Shown: piece by piece, positions 11,579 through 21,183 of the stretch | How the letters are laid out: the number at the start of each line of letters is the position of its first letter | How positions within the stretch are numbered: position 1 is the first letter of the stretch | Source of the DNA: Papilionanthe hookeriana x Papilionanthe teres | Lineage: Eukaryota > Streptophyta > Magnoliopsida > Asparagales > Orchidaceae | Assembly (NCBI GenBank): GCA_022702705.1 | Contig: CM040423.1 | Span: 124,444,852-124,508,851 of the forward strand | Direction of reading: 5' to 3' | Length of the DNA: 64,000 nucleotides | Notes under the pieces: model-generated | What the model was told of the DNA's origin: nothing | The model's database searches: none | What the model saw: only the letters and a program-made list of their open reading frames with translations | Program-made: the position numbers and the translations under genes

Positions 11579-12202
11579 CTGTGGAGATTTGGATTTAGCT
11601 GGAGATTGAAATGAGATATGTAAGTGGTCCACATCCCATGACAACCAATCAAAGTTTTATTATTTGGTGAAGGGTACGAATCCATGCCATCAGAACCAAA
11701 TCGAAAATTTTTGTGGTTCTGAAATCATCTCGAGAGAGGGTTTTAAAGGAGGTCTGAAGTAGATCTTAATTTGAAGAAGAATTGGAGGGTTTGAAAAGAT
11801 GGATTTAGGCTGGAATTCAATTTGAGATTTAGATTTGTTTTGTTTGTCCTTTAACGATCTCATTTTTTTTATTTTTTTTTGTTTTTTATTTAGTGTTCAT
11901 GTGAATTTGAAGTTCATTTTACTATTTAGATTTTTTAGGAAAAGTTCTCATTTATTTTCTTTTCTCTTCTGTTCTTCGTTCAAAGTTCATTTAACTCTAA
12001 TGGTGTTTCCCAGTCAATTTGCACAAAAAGAGGTGAAGGCAGTATATGACATAGTCATTTTCATTCCAACTTGCTGAAAGTACATCATACAACTTGATCT
12101 AGTCATGATGACATTTTCCTCAGAAATTTAATGTCTCATACAATACATGTAAATCCAAAACAGACTGTGTAAGTTTCTTGTTGATCCATCCAAAAGCGTC
12201 TG
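11579..12202 (-). other. Non-coding tail between the array and the AlkB ORF
   Basis: About 620 bp with no recognisable protein similarity on either strand. The plus strand is T-rich near 11835-12000. It probably belongs to the 3' untranslated part of element D. No polypurine tract or LTR start was found. Confidence 0.5.
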
Positions 12203-13740
12203 TCAAAAAATCCATGTCTGAATTGTAAGAAACATGGGTAATAACATCACCTTCCAAGCCACCCTTGGCAGGAATGCCGCATGGATGTGCATTAGAGGTG
12301 TGTTATTTCCCATGTAGCTCACAGCTCGTAGGGCCGGAGACTCTCTAATTCTGGATCTGGCTGGAAGTAGTAAGGTGCCTCTGTCGTCCATTCTTCTAAA
12401 AGTGATGAGATCCGCTCCACTAACACTCCCGGTATACAATGTTTTGCGATGTCTGCTCCTTTTCATTTTAATATCATGACGGAACCTACCTAAAGTGGTA
12501 TCTCCACATGCCCTCAGACCTTACCCGGGCCTGCTATCCAGAGGTCAGATCCGAACATGATATTGCATTGGTTGACAAACGAAACTATTCAGAAAGGTCT
12601 GACAAAGTCGTGGTGGTCTATGTGTGGAGGTATGCAGTCGCCCTTCTGATAAATGTTGATGATGCAACTGTGGCGTATGCGATCTGTCGCGTACCCTCCA
12701 CGTTACCATTCTTTTCACCATTCTTTTAATTATCCTTAGCATTGGATCCACCTCACTGCGACGGAGTATCCCTGGTGGATTTCCTTTTCTTTCCTCTGTG
12801 AAGTTATATCAACATCTGCATTGTATTGTGACTCTTCCTTTCCCTGGCATCCATCTCTGGGGTTCTGAATAAGTCTTTCCCTCAGACGGCCTGCTCGACC
12901 CATCTTCTGATGTTCTAAGATGCAATCCACGATATGCTGCTGCTCGTACTCTGAGAATACTTCTTTGTAACTCGAGGCCTTCTAAAATGTTGATTCTCTT
13001 GCCTTTAATCCTTTCAAAGTATTCGAAAGTCTTCTTCTCAACTTTTTGCATTCTTTCTAGTTCATATTCTGGGATGATCTGCAAGTGACGAGGCCTAGTA
13101 ACGTATTGCGGGATGTATGGCTCAATCCTGTCACATTCTCCTGCATACCTTGGCTCCTCGGGGATTGTTTCTGTCGGGACATCCTCCGGGGTTGCTTCTA
13201 CAACAAGGTTCTTCAGATCTGGTATCTCTGTCCGACGTCGAGGCACTGACTCTATGTTAACTTTCTTCTTTCTAGTTCTTAACGAACTGGTATCTTTGAA
13301 ATGTGTGTGACGGCAAAAGCGGTTGTTTCCTCGTGTTAATCTACTGCTAGTTTAGTTAACATCTTGCGGATACGGCGATTCTTATTCCTTCTTTGGGTAG
13401 CAGTGAGAGTAGCTCTCCTTACCCCTTGAATTTCTACAGGCGCGGCACTGACGAGCCTGCCCTCTACCGTGGTAACTACAGACTTGATTTTCTTGTTCTC
13501 CTCGGTGTTTGTCTTTCTTTTCTTGTGGCTGGATTGGTGGCTTGGGCCACCCATCTTCATCACTGTCTGGCTGTGAAGCTCTTCTCGGTCAACTAGGACC
13601 CAATCATTTTCTTCGTACTGTAGGCTGGCTGGTGTGAAGTCAGAATCAATTTCTATTACTGCTCCATCCTTCACCCTCTTTTCATCAAGTGCGAGACTCA
13701 CACCATTTCTAAAGTTCAGGACCAACCGCCCGTTCAACAT
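12203..13740 (-). pseudogene. Additional 3' ORF: ORF1-like N-terminus plus AlkB-type 2OG-Fe(II) dioxygenase, frame-broken
   Basis: Starting at ATG 13740, the first 134 codons are open (to 13336). They contain LVLNFRNGVSLAL and ATQRRNKNRRIRKM, resembling FSFTNG and QTQRRNRSRKI of ORF1. The next open segment (13246-12809) contains YFERIKGKRINILEGLEL. The AlkB domain follows across frames: FSEYEQQHIVDCILEHQ, SEPQRWMPGKGRVTIQ, GNPPGILRR, SCIINIYQKGDCIPPHIDHH, CNIMFGSDL, GADIAKHC and ERIS/ITFRRMD. The Fe ligands are readable as His (codon 12624-12622), Asp (12618-12616) and His (12441-12439), with 61 codons between the two His. The 2OG-binding Arg is at 12414-12412. These are signatures of plant ALKBH9/ALKBH10, which remove m6A from RNA. 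At least three in-frame stops and four frameshifts interrupt it. The alternative, a host ALKBH pseudogene lying by chance beside a retroelement, is less likely given strand, position and the ORF1-like start. Confidence 0.82.
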
Positions 13741-13775
13741 TTCCCTGTGAAAAAAGACAATGAAAGGATCAGGGG
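13741..13775 (-). promoter_or_regulatory. Splice-acceptor-like sequence before the AlkB ORF
   Basis: Reading the minus strand, a pyrimidine-rich run CATTGTCTTTTTTCACAG ends at 13745, four bases (GGAA) before the ATG at 13740. This is a good match to a plant 3' splice site. It would allow the downstream ORF to be expressed from a spliced subgenomic RNA. Splicing is documented for Ogre elements, but its use here is inference. Confidence 0.5.
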
Positions 13776-14066
13776 CTGTACTAAGAACAAGAACATTAAG
13801 AAAATATTTATGACTGAAGATTCTTATTCACTTATTTTAATTTTTAAGAAAAGTAGGAAAAGTTGAAGAAAGATCAGGAACAAGATTTGAATTGAACGGA
13901 AGGGTAAAACTTTATTATTATGATTTCACATATTTTATTTTTAGCACATATTTTTTGTTAATGATTTTTCTTTTGTCATCGATTTTTATGTTTTTGGGTT
14001 CGGACCCAGTCACAAGTGGTTACTTCACCCGTGTTTCTAGGGATGAGAATTCATTCCTTCGAAACA
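13776..14066 (-). other. Non-coding spacer between integrase and the AlkB ORF
   Basis: About 290 bp, AT-rich, with no recognisable coding content. If the acceptor at 13745 is used, this would be intron sequence. Confidence 0.5.
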
Positions 14067-15340
14067 TCAGGTTGCGTAATATTTCTTTAAATATCGTCCG
14101 TTGATTGGAAACATTTGTCGTTTTCTTTGGTAGTTCACAAGTTGGTAGGAGCCTCCTGAGTAGACTGTCTCGACCACAAACGGCCCTTCCCAAGTCAGTT
14201 CAAATTTACCACCTATCTTGCGATGTGCAAGAATAGGTCTTCTGAGAACCAAAACCAAATGACCGACTTTGAATGTCCTGGGGCGGACTAGTTTATCATG
14301 AGCCTGGATCATTTTGGCTTGATACAGTTCTAAATTCTGTTGCGCGGAAAGTCTTTTCTCCTCCAAGCTTTCCAATTCTTCTAGCCATAGTCTGGCATTT
14401 TCCTCGGTAGTGACTTTGTTCGCAACTGCAATTCTAAGTGATGGGAGCTGAACTTCCAAGGGTAGAACTGCCTCGGACCCGTACACTAAAGCGTAGGGCG
14501 TAGACTGAGTAGGAGTCCTAAAAGTTTTCATGTAGGCCCATAAGGCTTCTAACAACTTCTCGTGCCAATTTCTCTTGTTGTCGTCTAAAGTTTTCTTCAG
14601 GATTTGAACGAGAGTTTTGTTAAAAGCTTAAGCCAAGCCGTTTGCTCTTAAATAGTAGATCATTGAGTATCGTCAATCGATCCAGTGTCTTCTGACAAAA
14701 TTGTTGACTTTTGTACTTTTGAATGCTGACCCATTATCTGAAATGATTCTGCGCGGTACCCCAAAACAGTAGACAACTTGGTTCTTGAAAAACTGTAGCA
14801 CGTGGTGTGCCTTCACTTCCCTGAGTAGTATAGCTTCTGCCCATTTAGAAAAGTAGTTTGTAGCTGCTAGAGTAAAGTGATGTCCTCTTGAAGAAAGCGG
14901 TTCTATCGGACCCACTATATCTGTGCCCCAACACTCAAATCGCCACGACGCGATTGTCGGATGTAGCACATTTGGAGGTTGATGTAGAACTACTCCATGC
15001 ATTTGGCATTGGTGACAGCTCTTAGCGATCTTCATACAATCGGTCATCATTGAGGGCCAGTAGTACCTTAGTCTTTTAATCTTCATTTTCATTTTCAGAC
15101 CCGACTGATGAGTGTCACAGAGTCCTGAGTGTACCTCTTTGACAATTTCACGAGCCTCGGACCCGCTCAGGCATCTTAACCACATCTGATCAAAAGACCT
15201 TCTATATAGTGTATTTTTTATTAATGCGTAAGATAGAGTTCTTTTCTTGATTTGATGGGCTAATGACTTATCGTCTGGTAATTTCCCTATTTACAGGTAG
15301 TCTATTAGCGGTTGACGCCAATCTTCTGTGTTTTCTGTTA
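14067..15340 (-). pseudogene. IN: Integrase of element D
   Basis: The N-terminal HHCC zinc finger is visible (HSGLCDTHQSG ... CHQCQMHG). The catalytic core follows: first Asp in WGTDIVGPIEP, second Asp in ISDNGSAF. The position of the third acidic residue, in the usual NGQAEAANKT context, reads NGLA-stop-AFNKT. The Glu codon has become TAA (about 14627-14629), which alone would abolish activity. The C-terminal half (14555-14067) is open, with a KVGHLVLVLRR ... GKFELTWEGPFVV segment typical of gypsy integrase C-termini. Integrase would insert the cDNA into the genome. Additional stops lie around 15290, before the first long open segment. Confidence 0.9.
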
Positions 15341-15374
15341 CTGCTGCAACTGATTCCCCTGCTTTTTATGATTT

Positions 15375-15872
15375 CTATATCATATCCATGTCGAGCTGTG
15401 ATAGGACCTGTCGTCCCTGAACTAACACTTCAACTGACTCATCTTGTAAACAAGCAAATTCTTTTGCAAGGCGAGCTAGTGCATCCGTGAGAGCATTTTC
15501 TTTTCTGGGGATCTTGTAGATCGTTACATTCGAAATATGTTCCAACAGTTTCATGGCATACTGAAAGTACTGCTTGAGTCTTGACTTTAAAATTCTGTAT
15601 TGTCCGGCGACATGTAGAATGATCAACTGAGAATCTCCGTAGATGTTGATGTCCGTTATTCCCATTTGAATGATTAGTTCTAGTCCTGTTATGAGGGCTT
15701 CATATTCTGCCTCGTTGTTTGTACACGGCTCCGTTAAGTGGTAGGAGTATCTTAACATCCCCTGCTCCGGTGTTATAAAGATTAGTCTGATTCCTGTCTT
15801 ACTGGGTACTATCGTTTTCAATTCTTTGTTCTTCTGTGTTGAGGACGCTCCGTCGAAGTATAGTTCCCAACG
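15375..15872 (-). pseudogene. aRH: Second (Tat-type) RNase H domain of element D
   Basis: After the first RNase H and a stop (TGA near 15873) comes WELYFDGASS. It is followed by an open 148-codon frame with CTNNEAEYEALITGLEL, IYGDSQLIILHVAGQY and NALTDALARLAKEF. The D-E-D-D carboxylates of an RNase H fold are recognisable (FDGAS, NNEAEYEA, GDSQL, DALARLA). A second RNase H of this kind between the first RNase H and IN is a hallmark of Tat/Ogre elements. Its role is removal of RNA from the RNA/DNA hybrid during reverse transcription. Confidence 0.88.
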
Positions 15873-16640
15873 TCAATCATCAGGGTCTTCTAGGCTCATT
15901 ATCTGCTCGTCAGACAAATCGTCGTGGAGAGGCGAATCTGCCGGTAAAGGGTGTGCTGCAAGGAAGTCAGCTAGGACTTGTCCCTTTATGACGCGAAGAG
16001 GAACGAAAGTTATGTTAAATTGCAATAATATCATCGACCACCTGGCAAGTCTGCCAGAAAGTGTCGGTTGGGTCATCAAATATTGCAATGGATTAACTCT
16101 CGAAATAAGGTTGAACTTATGAGAAAGCATGTAATGCTTGAGCTTCTGTGCGGCGAAGATCAGGGCCAAGCAGTGCTTCTCAATAGAAGGATACTTTACT
16201 TCCGTCCGAATTAGACGACGACTTAAGTAGTAGAGAGCATTTTCTTTTCCCTCGTCATTGACTTGGGCTAGCAGGGCTCCAAGGGAGTCATCTAAAGTCG
16301 CGGTATAAAGTATCAACGGTCTACCTGAGTCTGGGGTTGCTAATACAGGAGGTGTCATTAAGTATCATTTGATGTCATCGAAGGCATGTTGACATTTGGA
16401 GTCCCATGTAAACTTGGCATCCTTCTTAACCAAAGAAGAAAAAGGCTGACACCTTCTTAACAAATTTGGTATAAAGCATTGAAGATATGCCACCTTTCCT
16501 TGAAAGGATCGTAGTTGTTTCAAGGTTTTAGGAGGTGGCATTTCTAAGATAGCTTTAATCTTTTCCGGATCAATTTCAATTCCGCGATGTCGGACAACAA
16601 ATCCTAAGAATTTCCTGGAGGTGACGCCGAAGGTGCATTT
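15873..16640 (-). pseudogene. RH: RT connection and first RNase H domain of element D
   Basis: Continuing from RT past a stop (NP-stop-KCTFGV), the frame reads KFLGFVVRHRGIEIDPEK and then the connection region (PPKTLKQLRSFQGKVAYL, FSSLVKKDAKFTWD). A TGA interrupts at about 16366. From 16358 the RNase H-like domain is open (ILYTATLDDSLGALLAQ, ALYYLSRRLIRTEVKYPSIEKH). The first catalytic Asp position reads TATLD rather than the usual D-A-S, consistent with the degenerate first RNase H in dual-RNase-H elements. Confidence 0.85.
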
Positions 16641-17525
16641 TTAGGGATTCATCTTAAGGTTGTATTGTCTTAGTCGCTCGAAAACAATTCTCAAATCATA
16701 CAGGTGATCTTCCTTCAGTTTGCTTTTGATGAACACATCATCCACGTAGCACTCGACTTGGTTGTGAATGAGATCATCAAAAATCTTTTTCATTGCTCTT
16801 TGGTATGTTGCTCCTGCGTTCTTTAGTCCGAATGGCATTACTGTGTAGCAATACAGTCCGATCGACGTTCCGAATGTTGTGAGTTTTTCGTCTTCTGGTG
16901 CCATCTTTATCTCGGTGTATCCTGATGATCCATCTATGAATGAAAATATTTCATGTGTTGAAGCAATATCGATCATTAGTTCTGGGATTAGTTGTGGAAA
17001 TTCGTCCTTTGGACATGCTTTATTTAAATCTCTGAAGTCTACGCAGATTCTAATCTGACCTTTCTTCTTTCTGACTGGTACCACATTGGCTAACCAAGTA
17101 GGGTATTGTTCTTCACGGACAAATTTAGCATCTATTAGCTTCTTAACTTCGGCTATTACTTGTTGCTCAATTTCTAGACGCATCCTTCTGAGAGCTTGTC
17201 TGACTACAACAGAAGTAGGATCTACTCCTAACTTGTGAACTGTGACTTCTTGAGCTAATCCTGGCATTTCGTCGAAACTCCAAGAAAAGCAGTCCTTGAA
17301 TTCCATTAGTAGCTTGATTATTTCCTTGGAATCTTCTTTATTGAGTAAGGAGCTAACAAAGGTTGTCATAGGCTCTTCGCTAGTACCTAAGTTAACTTCC
17401 ATTAACTCGTCTATTGTAGATTTGATTTCTTCTTCAAATTCTGGTGGAGCATCTCCGATTGGTAGATCTTCGAGATCTCCTGAAGCTTCCAAGCAATGTT
17501 CATTAGGTTTGCAAGTGACAACCAA
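16641..17525 (-). pseudogene. RT: Reverse transcriptase of element D
   Basis: This 294-codon open segment holds the gypsy RT palm and fingers: RRMRLEIEQQVIAEVKKL, WLANVVPVRKKKGQIRICVD, FRDLNKACPKDEFPQL, FSFIDGSSGYTEIKMAPEDE, TVMPFGLKNAGATYQRAM and the active-site box CYVDDVFIKS. The catalytic Asp pair (VDD) and the upstream Asp (FIDG) are intact. It ends at a stop replacing the residue before KCTFGV. The domain itself is the best-preserved piece of pol, but the polyprotein around it is interrupted. It would copy genomic RNA into cDNA, primed from the PBS tRNA. Confidence 0.92.
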
Positions 17526-18176
17526 GCAAAATCTTGTATCGTCAACTGAACCTACTGTGCCGAATCCGAGACCATGTTTTGAATTGGGAGGTCGAGCGGC
17601 ATTATTTCATAATCTTTCAAAATGTTGTGATTGACCCTTTGTCTATTGTCGAGGTAAGACATCATGCTGAATTAAATTTTGAACACAGGGAGAGTACCAC
17701 TCAAAAGGTAATTCCATTAATTCGAAAGAAGTAACATCTTCAAATTGTACATCTTTTTCAGTATTGGAAGAAGAAGCACCACGGTAAAACTTGAATTGTT
17801 TAGTACCACCACCATGTACTTCCTGGACCACCATACCCTCGATCTTATTAGAATGGATCGGGGTCAGGGTCATAGTATGTACATAATGGTTAATCTTCTC
17901 GTACATTGATTTGTATTCTTCATTCTTTTCATCTTCGAGAGAGATCTGGAACTGGGGTTTCATTTGACTTATTGTCGCTGCTTCTTTCTTGATTTCTTCT
18001 CCTTCTTCGGAAGTGTTCTCCCAATCAACATCGATGACAGATTTCTTCTATCCAACTGTTCTAACATTTCTTCCACGTCCTCGTCCCCGACCTCGACCTC
18101 GGGTGCAAGTTCTGGAGAAATCTTCACCATCTCGCCATAAGGGAGTGGTAAGTAACTGTTGAACTAGAATTTCAGG
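17526..18176 (-). pseudogene. PR-RT linker region of element D
   Basis: An open segment (17963-17643) encodes 106 residues without a recognised domain (acidic, with VVQEVHGGGTKQFKFYRGASS). Another stretch toward RT includes PPNSKHGLGFGTVGSV. In-frame stops separate the pieces. The position matches the long linker between protease and RT in Tat elements. Function is unknown. Confidence 0.55.
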
Positions 18177-19162
18177 TTATTCATCGTCTCGAATTTCTTT
18201 CGCTTCATTTGGTATGGTATTTCTGGAAAAGATTGTTTTCTTCGGGGGCGCGTAGTAGGCCGCATCTTCATGAATTCCAATCTTGTGTACGGGGAATGGT
18301 TGCAAGTCACCTTTGATACACTGTTCCCCTCCTTCGTAATACTTTATGCATTGGTGCAGAGACGATGGTACCATCCAGTTTTCATGGATCAACGGTCGAC
18401 CCAGTAGAGCGTTGAACGATGTCTCAGAATCAATTATGTGGAATTTTGCGTTTGTATTTGCTAAATCACCGGTCTTCATTAGTAGTGTTATTGATCTAAG
18501 AGCTCTTTCTCCTTTTTGATTGAAGCCTCTTAATAGCATTTTGTCTGCTTCAAGTTCACGAGCATCGATTTCCAAATATGCTAGCGTCCGAAGATTCATT
18601 ATGTTGATTGATGCTCCCGGATCAACCAACACTCTAGAGAGCGTAAACTTTCCGATAGTGACTGAAATGTATAACGGTCGGTTGTGATCTGCTGTTTCAG
18701 TAATAGATCATTGTCCGTGAAGGTAACACCTCGCTATTCTTTTAAAGAGCAAACCTCGTCAAAGGAATTACCTGCCATTTGAGCTAAACAGATCTCTGGA
18801 TCAAGTAAAGCCTTGGTCAGAGCCTCCCTCATCTCCTTTGACAGGATCAGAGCGTCATATATACTTAGTATGGCTGGTAGCTTCCTAAGATGGGCTAGCA
18901 CGTTATAGTCCACTTTATTACCATGTTCCTCGGTTTCTTCCCGAATGGACAATTCCTCTGCAGGGGTTGGCTCTTCCTGAGCAACCACCTGCTTTCCTTT
19001 ATCCATTGGACCCATTCTCGGGGGTAGAACTTTTCCACTCCTTAAATTTACTTCAGTTATCTCTTCTGAATTTGGTGTTGAATCTGTCGGTGTATCCCCT
19101 TGAATTGGAAAAACTGGCTTTTCTGAAGTTGCTTCAGTATCTGATGGTTCTAATTCTATCAT
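18177..19162 (-). pseudogene. PR: Aspartic protease region of element D
   Basis: The upstream open segment (19162-18734) carries LRSGKVLPP and VDYNVLAHLRKLPAILSIYD, the usual run-up to the Tat protease. After a stop, the protease proper (18632-18177) shows the active-site motif LVDPGASINIM (a D-x-G-A-S variant) and the flap-side FNALLGRPLIHENWMVPS. The catalytic Asp is present. The enzyme would cut Gag-Pol into mature proteins. A frameshift separates this region from the Gag C-terminus near 19160. Confidence 0.85.
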
Positions 19163-19583
19163 GATCGGAGCCCCTCGGAATTCACAAATGGACTCGTTGT
19201 TGTCGAGCTTTCATAGCCTCCCTTGTGAACATCTTCTTCGTCTTGGTCATCGAGGTAGTGTATGATTTGAGAATCGTTATTAGTATTTGAATCGAGATCT
19301 GGATTAAGTCGGTTGTCGCTAGTTACGTAATTGTTAGAAACAGTCAAAACGTAGCCAATGCCATAACCCTTATCATTATAAGTTCCCGCCGGGGCGGACA
19401 AATAATCATACAGAGTCAGGAGTTCGAGGAATTTTTCCCCCGAATCGGAAACGACCATCCTAGGATAAGCAGCCCCTAGTCTACCCTCCGAGCCTCAGTT
19501 TTCTTTTCTTCCACGATCTTCTACTCCTTCTGGGGCGGTTCTTCAATCGCAAGTGATAGTGCCGGCTCGACAGGTCTCAAACT
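19163..19583 (-). pseudogene. Gag-PR junction segment of element D
   Basis: A 99-codon open stretch (19458-19159) is acidic and Ser/Thr/Asn-rich, with no recognised domain. It lies between the Gag tail and the protease run-up, in a different frame from both. Comparison with A (5093-5265) shows partial similarity at the gag-proximal side. Confidence 0.45.
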
Positions 19584-21137
19584 CTAAGTTGAAGCACGTA
19601 CCGAAGCGGCCTGAATGTGATCCAAAATTTTCTTTGATGATTTTTTACAGACAGTACTCCATCCATCATCAATCATGTAAGGGTCTATCGGAACAATGGG
19701 ATCCGTTGAAATAACATTGACGGAACATCCCTTCTGGGGTTCCTTCATGTATTCCTTTGGGATCGTTATGTTCCCTTTTCGGAGATTGTCATCAAGCCAA
19801 CTCTTGAAAGTGATGTAATCTTCTATCTTATGTCCAAGCATCTGGTGGTAAGGGCAATAGTTCGGATGATCTTTCTTATTGACTTCTTTCGGCTTCTTGG
19901 GCTCTGGCAGCTGAAAATCCGGTGTCTTCATTAAGCTGCGGAACATCTTCGCTACTGCTTCCGTTTTGAATGAATATTCTTTATTTAGAAGTTCTCTTAA
20001 GGTACGCGATTAAGGAGGCAGTTGTTCATAATGCCGAGGTGACTGATAGCTCGGACGAGGTTGTTGATAGCCTTGCTGAGGTTGTTGATAAATCCGTTGT
20101 GGTGGTTGATAACTAGGTTGTGGCCGCTCTGACTATATCTGAACCGGCTGCTTGCCCTTATCTACTGCCGCGACGATTCCGGATTTCTTTACGAATGTTT
20201 TCACAGGTTTCTGCTTATCGTTCTTGTCCGTGAAACTTAATTATTTTGCCTCTTCTTGCAAGCTCCCGGCCTTGCTAAGCAACTTCTTGAAAGTCTTGAT
20301 TGTAAACCTTTTAAGGAGAAGTGCTATCGGGCCATGTATACTTTTAAGCAGGATACCGACTGCATGTTGTTCTTGAAGCTGTGGTTCACACTTCATGCTT
20401 ATGTTTCTCCATCGAAGTATGTAATCCACTAAAGTCTCGTTCGGCTTTTGCTGCTCCACCACTAGATCACCGATAGTGATGTGGTGCTGAGCTCCGACAA
20501 ATCGTTTAACGAAGTGATTCTCCAGTTCCGAAAAAGTCTTCACTGAGCCGTTCGGCAATTCTGCGTACCAGTCGAAGGCAATCCCTGATAAACTGCTGAC
20601 GAACTGGCGGAAGAGTAGAGCGTCGCTCCCACCGGCATTGCAGCAACTAGCACAAAAATGTGCAACATGTTGCCGGGGGTTTCCTGTTCCATCAAAAGTC
20701 TTAAACAGAGGTGGTACGAAGCCTTTCGGGTATTGGACTGCATCGAACTCCTTGGCGTAAGGTCTACCCGTCTGAATGGATGCTCCATTCTTGGATTGTG
20801 CTAAAGCTTCTCGCACTTGCTGTTCTACCATGTTTTTAATATCCTTTCCTGGAATCATGCTTTGTGTAGAATCCTTCTTTGGTTGCTCGTCCCCATTGAC
20901 GGATGTGATCTCTTTTCCTCCATCCTCAATATGGATGATCTCTGGTGGTGTCTCTTTCTGAGGCTGGGCCTAACTCTGGAGAGTGGCTAAGGCAGCAGTC
21001 ATCTCTTCAATCCTCTTTGCCATCTGGGAAATTGTATCATCTCTTTCCCGAAGCTGTGCTCTCAACTCCTCTGGTTCATCTCTTTCCGCAGCGGCCGGAG
21101 CACCTTGTGAAGCTGATGATGCTCGTGTCTCGACCAT
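19584..21137 (-). pseudogene. gag: gag polyprotein of element D
   Basis: The likely start is MVETRASSASQG at 21137. An N-terminal coiled-coil-like charged stretch (RAQLRERDDTISQMAKRIEE) precedes a stop at about 20970. The capsid domain lies in 20858-20241 (RQHVAHFCASCCNAGGSDAL, SGIAFDWYAELPNGSVKTF, HHITIGDLVVEQQKPNE, LRWRNISMKCEPQLQEQH). A Gln/Pro-rich linker with stops follows. The zinc knuckle in 19946-19584 reads CPYHQMLGHKIEDY, so the last Cys of CX2HX4HX4C, still present in A, is lost. It is about 70-80% similar to A's Gag by eye and retains the capsid segment that A lost. Confidence 0.88.
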
Positions 21138-21183
21138 GTTGATCTTGACATACTCCTCATCCATGAACTCTGATGAGTCAACT

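Noticed and set aside
11835..12077. Phe-rich plus-strand ORF
   Set aside because: Translation of a T-rich tract, with no similarity or context.
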